Below are positions 27,249-35,881 of a DNA stretch of 64,000 bases, in pieces (positions within the stretch are counted from its first letter, which is position 1; the number at the start of each line of letters is the position of its first letter). This stretch comes from Nocardia rosealba (lineage in GTDB: Bacteria > Actinomycetota > Actinomycetes > Mycobacteriales > Mycobacteriaceae), in the NCBI RefSeq assembly GCF_020216065.1, contig NZ_JAIWNA010000001.1, positions 496,001 to 560,000 of the forward strand, written 5' to 3'. A program made the position numbers and the translations under genes. Under the pieces are notes generated by a model. It searched no databases and was not told the DNA's origin. It worked only from the letters and a program-made list of their open reading frames with translations.

Positions 27249-28778
27249 TCAGGCGGGAGCGGGCGCGATCACCGGTTCGACTGCCTCGGATTTGGTGACG
27301 ACCATCCGGTACACCACCGCGCCGACGGTGAGGATCACGGCGACCGACAGCGGCCCGGCCCACAACTGCCACCAGCTGCCGCCGGCCGGGGTGTACACCT
27401 CGGGGCGCGGCCAGGCCAGGTTGATCACCATCGCGATGCCCCAGGCCACCGCGAGCGCGTTGATCGGAATGCCCCAGCGGCCGAGGGTGAACAGTGTCTT
27501 GTCCTCGGGCGCGGGCAAGCCTTTGATCCGCCGCACCAACAGCGGCACCGTGACCAGCAGATACGCCAGATACAGGCTCACGATGCAGACGCTGGCCAGG
27601 GTGGCGAAGATGGCTGGGTTACCCAGGTTCAGCACCAGCAGGCTGATGCCGAGCGCGCCGATCACCACCGCGGGCCATACCGGCGTACCGAAACGAGGGT
27701 GCACGGTGGACAGCGCCTTCGAGAAGGGCAACTTGCCGTCACGTGCCATCGAGAACATCAACCGCGACCCGGCCGTCTGAATCGCGAGCGTGCACACGAT
27801 CACCGCCACCGCGACACAGCCGAGCAGCACCGACCCGGCAGGACTGTCGAGCTTGGCCATGATGACGTAAGCCAGTCCGCCGGAAGCCAATTCGCCGTCG
27901 GTGAGGCTCGGCGCCGCCATCAGCGCGCCCAGCAGCATGAGTCCACCGCCGAGCGCCGACACCGACAGCGCGAGCAGAATCGTGCGCGGTGCGACCCGGC
28001 GCGGGTTCTTCGTCTCCTCGGAAAGCTCACCGGCGGAATCGAATCCGACCATCACGTACGCCGCCATCAGGCCCGAGATCAGGAACGCCGCCCAGAACGG
28101 GCCGGGCGCGGCCTGATCGGTCTGCAACACCACGTCCGGACCGCGTTCGGAGCCCGCGAAGAACAGCCCGATGATGGCGAGCACGCCGACGATCTCGATG
28201 GTGACCCCGATCGAGTTGATCCGCGCCATCAGATCGATCCCGATCACATTGATGGTGGTGGTGACCACCAGCAGCGCGCTGCCCAGCAGCACCGCGTTCA
28301 TCGCCCCGTCGCGTGAGGTGAGCGCGGTGTCGGAGCCGATGATCTGGAAGCCGCTCCAGATCGTGGGCAGCACCACCTGCAGGGCGATGGCGGCCGCCGC
28401 CGCGGTGACCACCTGGGCGATCACCATCATCCAGCCGGCGAACCAGCCCACGAGACCACCGGCCAACCGGCGCGACCACTGATAGATACAGCCCGAGATC
28501 GGATACCGCGCGGCGAGCTCGGCGAAGTTCAGGGCGACGAGGAACTGCCCGGCGAAAACCAGCGGCCACGTCCAGAAGAACGCGGCACCGCCGAACGAAT
28601 AACCGAAACCGAAGAACTGGAAGATGGTGGTGAGGATGGAGACGAACGAGAAGCCCGCCGCGAAGGACGCGTAGCGCCCGAGCTTGCGGTGCAGGACGGG
28701 TTCGTAGCCGAACTGGGCGAGGTCGGCGCCGTCGCGCGCGGCGTCGGGCGGGGCTTGGGTGGCGAGCGTCGTGGCCAT
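27249..28778 (-). CDS. APC-superfamily permease of the urea carboxylase-associated type
   Basis: 509 residues with about 12 hydrophobic segments, so an inner-membrane transporter of the amino acid-polyamine-organocation superfamily. The early GFSFVSILTTIFQFFGFGYS segment and the AARYPISGCIYQW segment are typical of this group. It matches the permease associated with urea/guanidine carboxylase operons in position and length. It probably imports the nitrogen compound used by the operon (guanidine, urea or a derivative); the substrate is inferred. ATG at 28778 follows AAGGA and is preferred over an upstream TTG. Two palindromes upstream suggest repression by the divergent TetR gene. Confidence 0.92.
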   Translation of the reverse strand: MATTLATQAPPDAARDGADLAQFGYEPVLHRKLGRYASFAAGFSFVSILTTIFQFFGFGYSFGGAAFFWTWPLVFAGQFLVALNFAELAARYPISGCIYQWSRRLAGGLVGWFAGWMMVIAQVVTAAAAAIALQVVLPTIWSGFQIIGSDTALTSRDGAMNAVLLGSALLVVTTTINVIGIDLMARINSIGVTIEIVGVLAIIGLFFAGSERGPDVVLQTDQAAPGPFWAAFLISGLMAAYVMVGFDSAGELSEETKNPRRVAPRTILLALSVSALGGGLMLLGALMAAPSLTDGELASGGLAYVIMAKLDSPAGSVLLGCVAVAVIVCTLAIQTAGSRLMFSMARDGKLPFSKALSTVHPRFGTPVWPAVVIGALGISLLVLNLGNPAIFATLASVCIVSLYLAYLLVTVPLLVRRIKGLPAPEDKTLFTLGRWGIPINALAVAWGIAMVINLAWPRPEVYTPAGGSWWQLWAGPLSVAVILTVGAVVYRMVVTKSEAVEPVIAPAPA

Positions 28779-28808
28779 ATCGGAGTCCTTCGGCGGTGCG
28801 GCCAATAT

Positions 28809-28822
28809 CTATCAGTCGATAG
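28809..28822. promoter_or_regulatory. Operator-like palindrome near the permease start
   Basis: CTATC-AGTC-GATAG, 5-base arms with a 4-base centre, 31 bases upstream of the permease ATG. It has the same arm-N4-arm design as the site at 28901-28920 and a similar half-site (CTATC versus CTGTC). It is probably a second, weaker site for the same TetR regulator. Confidence 0.6.
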
Positions 28823-28900
28823 TTTTGCGCTCGCGATCGCTCGAACGGTGTCGTGCGTGTATCGACTCCGAGGCGTGCCGTAACTTCTGTGTTGCCTACG

Positions 28901-28920
28901 TTTCTGTCGAATGACAGAAA
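28901..28920. promoter_or_regulatory. AmtR-like operator palindrome
   Basis: Perfect 8-base arms TTTCTGTC / GACAGAAA around GAAT, midway between the divergent permease and TetR genes. The core CTGTC-N4-GACAG resembles, as I recall it, the site described for the TetR-type nitrogen regulator AmtR upstream of mycobacterial urea-degradation genes. It is likely to control both transcripts. Confidence 0.75.
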
Positions 28921-28995
28921 TTGAACGGTCCCGCATCGCACCTGGTGAGGTGCCCATTGCGGGAGTGGTGACGCACCGGTGACACAATCGACGAC

Positions 28996-29655
28996 GTGGC
29001 AAACCTCGGACCCGGGCGTCCCCGGCTGGAACAGCGCCGTCGGCGCGGGACGACGCCGCGCGCGGAAATTCTCGACGCCGCGGCGGAGCTGTTCACCACC
29101 AAGGGGTATGCCAACACCTCCACCCGCGCGGTCGCCGACGCGGTCGGCATCCGGCAGGCCTCGCTGTATCACCACTTCGCGGCCAAGGACGACATCCTCG
29201 ACGCGCTGCTCGCCGAAACCGTCGCGGGCCCGGTGGAATTGGCGCAAAAACTACACGTCGAGCCCGGGGACGCCACCACCAAGCTCTACGCGCTCGCCCT
29301 GTTCGATGTGCGCCAACTGCGCGGCGCGCGCTGGAATCTGGGCGCCCTGTACCTGCTGCCGGAATTGCGCACCGAACGTTTCGTCGCCTTCCGCCGCCGC
29401 CGCGACGAACTGCGCGAACACTACGAACGCCTCGCCGCCGAATCCTGTGCTGCGGCAGGGCAATCCGACGACGCGCGGATTCTGCCGTTCCGGCTGGTGG
29501 AGACGGTGATCGCGATCAGGTCCGACGAAGGGGCCGCGGGCGAGGAGGCCGAGCGCGTGATCCCGGACGCGATCGTGCGCATCGTCGGTCACCAGGGTGC
29601 GATGGATTCGGTGCGAGCCGCCGCCGACGCCTTGCTCGACCGCCTGTCGGACTGA
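28996..29655 (+). CDS. TetR family regulator of the guanidine/urea-type operon (AmtR-like)
   Basis: 219 residues starting with GTG. The helix-turn-helix is clear (ILDAAAELFTTKGYANTSTR, then DAVGIRQASLYHHFAAKDD). An Arg-rich N-terminal arm (RLEQRRRRG) precedes it. The C-terminal ligand domain is not specific to a known class. It is divergent from the permease gene, with two arm-N4-arm palindromes in the 217-base gap. Control of nitrogen-compound uptake and degradation, as for AmtR, is inferred from the gene order and the operator. The gene ends in a shared hairpin with the convergent hydrolase gene. Confidence 0.9.
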   Translation: MANLGPGRPRLEQRRRRGTTPRAEILDAAAELFTTKGYANTSTRAVADAVGIRQASLYHHFAAKDDILDALLAETVAGPVELAQKLHVEPGDATTKLYALALFDVRQLRGARWNLGALYLLPELRTERFVAFRRRRDELREHYERLAAESCAAAGQSDDARILPFRLVETVIAIRSDEGAAGEEAERVIPDAIVRIVGHQGAMDSVRAAADALLDRLSD

Positions 29656-29659
29656 GTGA

Positions 29660-29684
29660 CCGGCGCGACGCGAGGCCGCGCCGG
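29660..29684. terminator. Bidirectional hairpin between convergent genes
   Basis: Perfect 8-base arms CCGGCGCG / CGCGCCGG with a 9-base loop, lying between the stop of the TetR gene (29655) and the stop of the convergent hydrolase gene (29691). No T tract on either side. The position fits a terminator used from both directions. Confidence 0.55.
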
Positions 29685-29690
29685 AAACTC

Positions 29691-30512
29691 TCAGCCCTTG
29701 ATGAACGCGAGGATGTCGCTGATCAGCTCCTGCTGGTAGGCACCGAAGATGCCGTGCGGCGCCCCGGGGTACACCTTCAGCGTGCCGTCCTTCACCAGCT
29801 CGATCGACTTGTGGGCCGAGTTCGCGATGGGCACGATCTGATCGTCGTCGCCGTGCGCGATGAGGATCGGTACCTCGAGGGCGCGCAGGTCCTCGGTGAA
29901 ATCGGTCGCCGAGAACGCGGCGACGCACTCGTAGGCGGCCTGGATGCCCGCGAGCATGCCCTGCCGCCAGAAGTCGTCCATGGCGCCCTTGGACACGGCC
30001 GCACCTTCGCGGTTGAAGCCGAAGAACGACGGAGCCAGCTCCTGGTAGAAGTTGGACCGGTCCGCCAGCACCCCGGCACGGATGTTGTCGAACACCGACA
30101 TGGGCAGACCGTCAGGGTAGGCCTCGGTGGCCACCATGATCGGCGGCACCGCACCGATGGTGACGACCTTGGCGACTCGGTCGCGGCCGTGGCGCGCCGC
30201 GTAACGCACGGCCTCGCCGCCGCCGGTCGAATGCCCGACGACGATCACGTCGCGCAGATCGAGCGATTCGACGAGTTCGGCGAGGTCACGCGCGTAGGTG
30301 TCCATGTCGTTGCCCTGCCACGGCTGCGAGGAGCGGCCGTGTCCGCGACGGTCGTGGGCGATGACGCGATAACCGGCGTCGGCGAAGGTCTTGCGCTCGA
30401 GTGCCCAGGCATCGGAGCTCAGCGGCCAGCCGTGGCTGAAGACGATGGGCTGCCCGGTGCCCCAGTCGGAGAAGTAGATCTCGGTGCCGTCGGATGTCGT
30501 GAAGTAGGGCAT
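29691..30512 (-). CDS. Alpha/beta hydrolase, cofactor-free haloperoxidase/arylesterase type
   Basis: 273 residues, the usual length of non-heme chloroperoxidase-like hydrolases. The nucleophile elbow GHSTGGGE gives Ser near residue 95; HGDDDQIVP supplies the acid; GAPHGI supplies the His near residue 250. The oxyanion-loop motif [11 protein letters not shown] is typical. No signal peptide, so probably cytoplasmic. It is divergent from a GlxA-type regulator that may control it. In vivo these proteins are mainly esterases; the natural substrate is unknown. Confidence 0.93.
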   Translation of the reverse strand: MPYFTTSDGTEIYFSDWGTGQPIVFSHGWPLSSDAWALERKTFADAGYRVIAHDRRGHGRSSQPWQGNDMDTYARDLAELVESLDLRDVIVVGHSTGGGEAVRYAARHGRDRVAKVVTIGAVPPIMVATEAYPDGLPMSVFDNIRAGVLADRSNFYQELAPSFFGFNREGAAVSKGAMDDFWRQGMLAGIQAAYECVAAFSATDFTEDLRALEVPILIAHGDDDQIVPIANSAHKSIELVKDGTLKVYPGAPHGIFGAYQQELISDILAFIKG

Positions 30513-30633
30513 GGCGATCCTGTCGAACGAGGTGGATGGATAGGTTGCTCATAGTTGTCGAGCGCGGGTGGGCTGTCACCTACCCGAACGGCCGCGAATC
30601 CCGCTATTTCGGACGAACAGTAGATTTGTGGCT

Positions 30634-31632
30634 ATGTCTGTAGCCCCGGATCGCCCACGTCACAACGCATCTACTGGGACACGGCGTATCGGGTTTCTCC
30701 TGTTCGACGGGGTGAAGGCACTCGACTATGTCGGCCCGGCCGAGGTGTTCGTCGAGGCGAATCAGTTCGCCGATGCCTACGAGATCGTGCTGCTCTCACC
30801 CACCGGCGCGCCCGTGCAGACCTCGGTCGGCGGGGGAGTTGCTGTGGGGGCGGCAGCCGCCGATGTACTCGCGCTCGACACGCTCGTCGTGCCGGGCAGC
30901 GAGGTGCGCCCGGCCCAGTTCGTCCGTCCAGAACTACTCGACGCGGCACGTGTGCTCGCCGCGCGGAGCAGGCGGGTGGTTTCGATCTGCAGCGGGGCGT
31001 TCGTGCTCGCCGAACTCGGGCTGCTGGACGGGCGCGGCGCGACAACGCACTGGAAGTTCGCCCCCGAGCTGGCCCGCCGGTATCCGCGTGTGGACGTGCT
31101 GGCGGATCGGATCTTCGTCCGCGAGGCCGATATCGCGACCTCGGCCGGCGTAGCCGCGGGGATCGACCTCGCGCTGGCGCTGGTCGCCGAGGATCTCGGC
31201 AGTGCCGTCGCCCGGCAGGTCGCCCAGGGTCTGCTGGTCTACCTCCAGCGATCCGGCGGGCAGGCGCAGTTCTCGACCCCGTTGCGCGCGGTGGCGCTGC
31301 CGCCAGGTCCGGTGCGCGCGGTGACGGACCTGATCGCCGACGACCCGTCACGGCGCCACAGCGTGCAGGAACTCGCCCGCCACGTGAACGTGAGCCCACG
31401 CCATCTCACCCGGCTCTTCACCGAGGAGGTCGGGCTCAGCCCAGCCGAATACGCGGCGAACATGCGCTTCGATCTGGCCCGCGCCCAACTCGAGGCGGGC
31501 AGCTCGGTGCGGCGGGCCGCCGCGGACGCGGGCTTCACCAGCCCCGAGGCGCTGCGGCGCACCTTCATCGCGCGGCTCGGTGTGTCGCCGTCGGACTACC
31601 GGCGGCGGTTCACCTCCGGGCTCAGCGCCTGA
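30634..31632 (+). CDS. GlxA-type AraC family transcriptional regulator (DJ-1/PfpI + HTH)
   Basis: 332 residues. Residues about 15-190 form a DJ-1/PfpI-like domain (RIGFLLFDGVKALDYVGPAE; the ICSGAFVLAELGLL nucleophile-elbow region retains Cys). Residues about 225-325 carry two AraC helix-turn-helix motifs (HVNVSPRHLTRLFTEEVG and AAADAGFTSPEALRRTFIA). The ATG at 30634 was chosen to fit homologues; no strong ribosome site is seen. It is divergent from the hydrolase gene at 30512, a likely target. The stop is one base from the convergent gene's stop. Confidence 0.93.
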   Translation: MSVAPDRPRHNASTGTRRIGFLLFDGVKALDYVGPAEVFVEANQFADAYEIVLLSPTGAPVQTSVGGGVAVGAAAADVLALDTLVVPGSEVRPAQFVRPELLDAARVLAARSRRVVSICSGAFVLAELGLLDGRGATTHWKFAPELARRYPRVDVLADRIFVREADIATSAGVAAGIDLALALVAEDLGSAVARQVAQGLLVYLQRSGGQAQFSTPLRAVALPPGPVRAVTDLIADDPSRRHSVQELARHVNVSPRHLTRLFTEEVGLSPAEYAANMRFDLARAQLEAGSSVRRAAADAGFTSPEALRRTFIARLGVSPSDYRRRFTSGLSA

Positions 31633-31633
31633 G

Positions 31634-32158
31634 TCAGCGGGAGGTCGGCGGCGCGATCTGCCAGTGCTCGTTGAGGGCGGCGGCGATCCCGGGCAGCACG
31701 GTGATCGGAATCCGCTTGGCCCGCAACATCTCCCGGATCTCGGTCACCTGTTCCCGCTTACGCATGTCGTAGGCGCCCGAGACCGGGCCCATGACCGGTG
31801 GGATCGACAGCAGCACGAGTTCGTCACCGTTCTCGGTGAGGTCGAGGGCCAGTGCCCAGCGGCCGTGCTCGTCGAGGGTGAACCGCCCGGCCACCACCCG
31901 GTCCCACGGCACGGTGGCCGACCGGAACGGGGTCCGCACGTAGATACCGTGCTCGGTGAGCTCGACGACATCGCGCACGAACAGCGCGACCCCCGCCGCC
32001 ACACCGCCGACGGCGCCGACCAGCACGCCGGTCACCACCCGGTTGGCGCCGAACATCGCCACCAGCAGACCGGCGATCCCGATGGTGACCAGCAGCCCGA
32101 TCAGGCAGTAGAACAGGCTCCTGCTCGCGGGCACGACCCCGGCACGCACGTCGGCCAT
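31634..32158 (-). CDS. Membrane protein with a bacterial PH-like domain
   Basis: 174 residues. Two adjacent hydrophobic helices (LFYCLIGLLVTIGIAGLLVA, then VVTGVLVGAVGGVAAGVALF) precede a beta-rich part (ELTEHGIYVRTPFRSATVPW) that resembles bacterial PH domains. ATG at 32158 follows GAGGGAGGT. It lies downstream of the encapsulin gene in the same direction with a 56-base gap, and could be read from the same transcript. Function unknown. Confidence 0.75.
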   Translation of the reverse strand: MADVRAGVVPASRSLFYCLIGLLVTIGIAGLLVAMFGANRVVTGVLVGAVGGVAAGVALFVRDVVELTEHGIYVRTPFRSATVPWDRVVAGRFTLDEHGRWALALDLTENGDELVLLSIPPVMGPVSGAYDMRKREQVTEIREMLRAKRIPITVLPGIAAALNEHWQIAPPTSR

Positions 32159-32214
32159 GCGGACCTCCCTCTCACGATTCGTGGCCAACCCTAGCGCCGG
32201 TCACGCGCTCGGGC

Positions 32215-33012
32215 TCACGACCCGAGCGATACCGCTGCTTCGGAGGTCTCGACCAGGAAGGTGAAGGTTTCCTGGAAGTACAGCTGGACGGTGTCGGCGT
32301 CGTGGCTGAGGTAGCCGATGGAGAGGTCTTGGCCGATGGCGAGTTCGAAGTCGCCGCCGCGGGTGGTGAGGGCGAATCCGCCGGTGATGGCCGGTGCCCA
32401 GATGATCTCGCCGTCGATGAGGCGTTCGATGTGGGTGCGGATGGGGTGGCCGTGGTCGGAGGTTTCGCTGACCTTGGTGTAGAGGTCGGCGCTGAGCAGT
32501 ACCGAGTAGGGGCCCTGGACACCGGCCAGGCGCAGCCCGGTGAGGGCACGCGAGATGGCGTCGGGGATGTCGACCACATTGCTCGGCAGCGTGATCGGGG
32601 TGCAGGACGCGGCGGCGCGGATGCCGGTGATGCCCGCAGCGGCGTAACCCTCGAAGATCGCGCGGTCTTCGGCGAAGGCGATCTTCTGGGCGGCGTCTTT
32701 GAGGTTGTCGAGGTCGGCGTCGGGTGCGCCGCGTTCGATGTCGTCGAGTTCGGAGCGCTGCAGGGTGAAGGGCACCCGCAGTTCCACGAGCGGCTGCACC
32801 ACGCGCTGGTGTGCCTGCACACCGTCGTCGGGGGAGTCGATCGGGGTGAGCCTGCCGCGGTTGAGCGCCGAGTAGCCGACGCCGTGCGGGCCCGAGACAT
32901 CGACGACCCGGCGTCCGGCGATATTGCGCTTGAACGTGCGGGTGGCCTCCTCCTCGATCTCGGCCCAGGCCTCGTCGGTGATCGGCGCGAGTTCGCGATG
33001 CAGGTTGTTCAT
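32215..33012 (-). CDS. Encapsulin nanocompartment shell protein (family 1)
   Basis: 265 residues, the standard length of linocin M18/encapsulin shell subunits with an HK97-like fold. It begins MNNLHRELAPITDEAWAEIE and contains GRRVVDVSGPHGVGYSALN and FEGYAAAGITGI, all family hallmarks. The shell self-assembles into an icosahedral protein cage that encloses cargo. AAGGAG precedes the ATG. The gene follows the DyP peroxidase gene by 14 bases; that protein carries a matching C-terminal loading tail. A role in oxidative-stress defence is known for mycobacterial homologues and inferred here. Confidence 0.96.
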   Translation of the reverse strand: MNNLHRELAPITDEAWAEIEEEATRTFKRNIAGRRVVDVSGPHGVGYSALNRGRLTPIDSPDDGVQAHQRVVQPLVELRVPFTLQRSELDDIERGAPDADLDNLKDAAQKIAFAEDRAIFEGYAAAGITGIRAAASCTPITLPSNVVDIPDAISRALTGLRLAGVQGPYSVLLSADLYTKVSETSDHGHPIRTHIERLIDGEIIWAPAITGGFALTTRGGDFELAIGQDLSIGYLSHDADTVQLYFQETFTFLVETSEAAVSLGS

Positions 33013-33026
33013 TCGGATACTCCTTC

Positions 33027-34076
33027 TCATCGAGTTTTCATCGAGCCGATGGCGAGGGCGCCGTCGGAACCCGCTGCGGAGGTATTTGCCCGTTCCACCG
33101 GAATTATCTCGGGCAACGGTCCGGATTCCGCCTCGTCGGCGATGTTCGCGGGTGCGTCGGGCAGATCGTCGAGGAAATCGACGGTCGGGGTGAAGAACAG
33201 GGTGCCGGTGACCGCGACGGAGAAGTCGAGGATGCGGTCGTAGGCGGCTTCCTCGGTGCCGAGGAACATGCGCTCGAGCATCCGCTCGGTGACGCTCGGG
33301 GTGGCGGCGTAGGCGACGTAGTAGGTGCCGAACTCGCCGTCGGCGACCGAGCCGAAAGGCATGTTGGCACGGACGATCTGGCGTTCGGTGCCGTCGTCGT
33401 CGACGATGGTGTTCACCGCCACATGCGAATCGGCGGGCTTCACATCGTCGGGCAGTTCGTAGTCGCCGAGCTTGGTGCGCCCGATCACCCGCTCCTGCTC
33501 CTCGATCGACAGGGCGTTCCACTGGTCGAGCGGGTGGGTGTACTTCTGCACGATCACGTAACTGCCCCCGGTGAATTCGGGGTCCTCGGCACCGATCAGG
33601 GCCGCGGCGGCCGCGGCACCACCCTCGGGGTTCTCCGTGCCGTCGACGAAGCCGAGCAGGTCGCGCTGTTCGAAGTAGCGGAACCCGACCACCTCGTCGA
33701 CGACCGTCGCCGCACCACGCAGCCGTTCGGCGATCACCATGCCCAATTCGAAGCACGGGCCCTGGGTTTCGGCGCGGATGTGGAAAAGCAGGTCGCCGGG
33801 GGTGGCAGGCGCGCTGTGCACCGGACCGCTGTATCCCGGGAACTCGTGCAGCTCAGCCGGTTTGGGCCCGGCGAACAGGCGGTCCCACGCGGCGGAACCG
33901 ATCGAGGTGATGCAGCTCAGGCCCTCGCCGGGCACCCGGAAGCCGACCGATCGCCGTAAACCGTTGATATCGGCGAGCACATCGCGCACCACCGATTCGC
34001 CGCCCTCGTCGATGGTGAAGACGAGGAAGAGCGCGGCAGGCGACAGTGGATCGAGAATCGGTTGTGGCTCACCCAT
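33027..34076 (-). CDS. DyP-type heme peroxidase, encapsulin cargo
   Basis: 349 residues. The GFVDGTENP motif holds the distal Asp of dye-decolourising peroxidases, and VQKYTHPLDQW holds the probable heme-ligand His. The protein ends with an Ala/Ser/Gly-rich linker and DGALAIGSMKTR, matching the consensus encapsulin cargo-loading peptide. It has no signal peptide, as expected for cargo sorted to a cytoplasmic shell. It lies immediately upstream of the encapsulin gene, so shell and cargo are co-expressed. Confidence 0.96.
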   Translation of the reverse strand: MGEPQPILDPLSPAALFLVFTIDEGGESVVRDVLADINGLRRSVGFRVPGEGLSCITSIGSAAWDRLFAGPKPAELHEFPGYSGPVHSAPATPGDLLFHIRAETQGPCFELGMVIAERLRGAATVVDEVVGFRYFEQRDLLGFVDGTENPEGGAAAAAALIGAEDPEFTGGSYVIVQKYTHPLDQWNALSIEEQERVIGRTKLGDYELPDDVKPADSHVAVNTIVDDDGTERQIVRANMPFGSVADGEFGTYYVAYAATPSVTERMLERMFLGTEEAAYDRILDFSVAVTGTLFFTPTVDFLDDLPDAPANIADEAESGPLPEIIPVERANTSAAGSDGALAIGSMKTR

Positions 34077-34110
34077 GGCGTCCAGAGTACGACGCCGTAC
34101 CGACAGGTAC

Positions 34111-34437
34111 TTATTTGGCGACGGTGAGCAGGAAGGTCACGTCGTCGATGGCTTTGACGCTGTGGCGGGCGCGCGGAACCACGATCAGATCGCCTGCCGA
34201 GCCCTTCCACTCGTCGGTGCCCGCGATCAGTACGAGCGTGCCGGTGAGGACCTGGATCGTCGCGTCGCCGGCATTGTCGTGTTCGGCCAGGCTCTGCCCT
34301 TCGGCCAGCGCGACGACGGTCTGGCGCAGGGCGTGGGTGTGGCCGCCGATGAGGGTTTGCGAACTCCGACCACTCGTCGAGGTGGCCGCCAGCTTCAGCT
34401 GTTGACGGGCCACCGCGGTCAGCGATTTCTTGTCCAT
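34111..34437 (-). CDS. Cupin domain protein
   Basis: 108 residues, single-domain cupin. The first motif region (SLAEHDNAGDATIQVLTGT) and second (GDLIVVPRARHSVKA) are present with His residues that could bind a metal. It lies 34 bases upstream of the DyP gene in the same direction, so it could be part of that transcript. The function of such small cupins is not predictable from sequence. Confidence 0.85.
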   Translation of the reverse strand: MDKKSLTAVARQQLKLAATSTSGRSSQTLIGGHTHALRQTVVALAEGQSLAEHDNAGDATIQVLTGTLVLIAGTDEWKGSAGDLIVVPRARHSVKAIDDVTFLLTVAK

Positions 34438-34544
34438 GGGAACGCGCCTTTCGCAGGCTTCTCGCGGGCAGGTCTTCGCCTGCGAGTATGCCCGACATCA
34501 CACCCGCGCTCGGGCGTTTTGCCGCGACCGTTAGCGACGTGTTG

Positions 34545-35024
34545 TCACTGCCGGACGTAATGCCGAATGCGGTAGCGCAGGCCGTTTTCGGCGGTGCGCC
34601 ACGGGGTATCCGGTGCCTGCCATTCCGGGCCGATGACCGGGGCGAAAGCATCGCCCGCCACGGTGGTGTCGACCTCGGTGACCAGCAGGGTCGTCGCCAG
34701 CGGCAGCGCCTGGCGGTAGATCTCGCCACCACCGGCGATCCAGGTGTCGGCGGTGCCGGTCATGGCCAGCGCGTCGGGCAGCGAGGCGGCGCGTTCGGCG
34801 CCCTCGGCGGCCCAGTCGGACTGACGGGTGACGACGATATTGCGTCGCCCGGCCAGCGGTCGGAAGGCGGCGGGCAGGGAGTCCCAGGTGCGTCTGCCCA
34901 TGATCACGGGGTGACCTGTGGTCGTCTCCCGGAAATTGGCCATGTCCTCGGGCAGCCGCCACGGGATGGTGTTGTCCACGCCGATCACACCGTCGTTGGC
35001 CTGCGCCCAGATCAGGCCGATCAT
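34545..35024 (-). CDS. folA: Dihydrofolate reductase
   Basis: 159 residues. It reduces dihydrofolate to tetrahydrofolate with NADPH. The start (MIGLIWAQANDGVIG), IPWRLPEDM with the catalytic Asp, MGRRTWDSLP, and WIAGGGEIY are all classical. The ATG at 35024 corresponds to the start of the mycobacterial enzyme; a GTG at 35036 would add four residues and overlap the thyA stop (GTGA). It is coupled to thyA, which produces the dihydrofolate it recycles. Confidence 0.97.
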   Translation of the reverse strand: MIGLIWAQANDGVIGVDNTIPWRLPEDMANFRETTTGHPVIMGRRTWDSLPAAFRPLAGRRNIVVTRQSDWAAEGAERAASLPDALAMTGTADTWIAGGGEIYRQALPLATTLLVTEVDTTVAGDAFAPVIGPEWQAPDTPWRTAENGLRYRIRHYVRQ

Positions 35025-35032
35025 GCGGTCGT

Positions 35033-35836
35033 TCACACCGCCACCGGCGCCTTGATGGCCGGGTGGTGCTGGTACCCGGACAGTTCGACATCGTCGTAGG
35101 TGTAGTCGAACAGGCTGGTGGCCGGGCGCAGGTGCAGGGTGGGGAAGGGGTAGGGCTCACGGGTGAGCTGTTCACGCACCTGGTCGACGTGGTTGTCGTA
35201 GATGTGCACGTCGCCACCTGTCCAGATTAACTCGCCCGGTTCCAGCTCGGTCTGCTGGGCGACCATCAGGGTGAGCAGCGCGTAGCTGGCGATATTGAAC
35301 GGCACACCGAGGAAAAGGTCGGCGCTGCGCTGGTACAGCTGGCACGACAGCTTGCCGTCGGCGACATAGAACTGGAAGAAGGCGTGGCAGGGGGCGAGCG
35401 CCATCTTGTCCAGGTCGGCCACGTTCCACGCCGACACGATCATCCGGCGCGAATCCGGGTCGGTGCGCAGGGTGTGCAGGACCTGGGCGATCTGGTCGAT
35501 GTGGGTGCCGTCGGGTGTCGGCCAGGAACGCCACTGCACGCCGTACACCGGGCCGAGCTCGCCGTCCGCATCCGCCCATTCGTCCCAGATGGTGACGCCG
35601 TGCTCGCGCAGCCACGACACATTGGAGTCGCCGCGCAGGAACCACAGCAACTCGTAGACGATGGATTTCAGGTGCACCCGCTTGGTGGTGATCAGCGGAA
35701 ACGCCTCGGCCAGGTCGTAGCGCAGTTGATGGCCGAAGATGCTTCGGGTGCCGGTGCCGGTCCGATCGGCTTTCGGCGTGCCGTGTTCGAGCACGCGCCG
35801 GAGCAGATCTTCGTACTGCGTATCAGGGGTGGCCAC
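35033..35836 (-). CDS. thyA: Thymidylate synthase
   Basis: 267 residues, GTG start. It methylates dUMP to dTMP with methylenetetrahydrofolate. The nucleophile is Cys in [32 protein letters not shown] and the [11 protein letters not shown] segment are diagnostic. It is the first gene of a thyA-folA pair and runs divergent from cobF with only 45 bases between starts. Confidence 0.98.
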   Translation of the reverse strand: MATPDTQYEDLLRRVLEHGTPKADRTGTGTRSIFGHQLRYDLAEAFPLITTKRVHLKSIVYELLWFLRGDSNVSWLREHGVTIWDEWADADGELGPVYGVQWRSWPTPDGTHIDQIAQVLHTLRTDPDSRRMIVSAWNVADLDKMALAPCHAFFQFYVADGKLSCQLYQRSADLFLGVPFNIASYALLTLMVAQQTELEPGELIWTGGDVHIYDNHVDQVREQLTREPYPFPTLHLRPATSLFDYTYDDVELSGYQHHPAIKAPVAV

Positions 35837-35881
35837 GCCTGCCGATTCTACTGCTGTGCGCACCTGGCAAGCTCTGCGCGT

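Noticed and set aside
28779..28995. Guanidine-I (ykkC) riboswitch before the permease gene
   Set aside because: None of the conserved ykkC blocks were seen; the gap is instead occupied by two operator-like palindromes.
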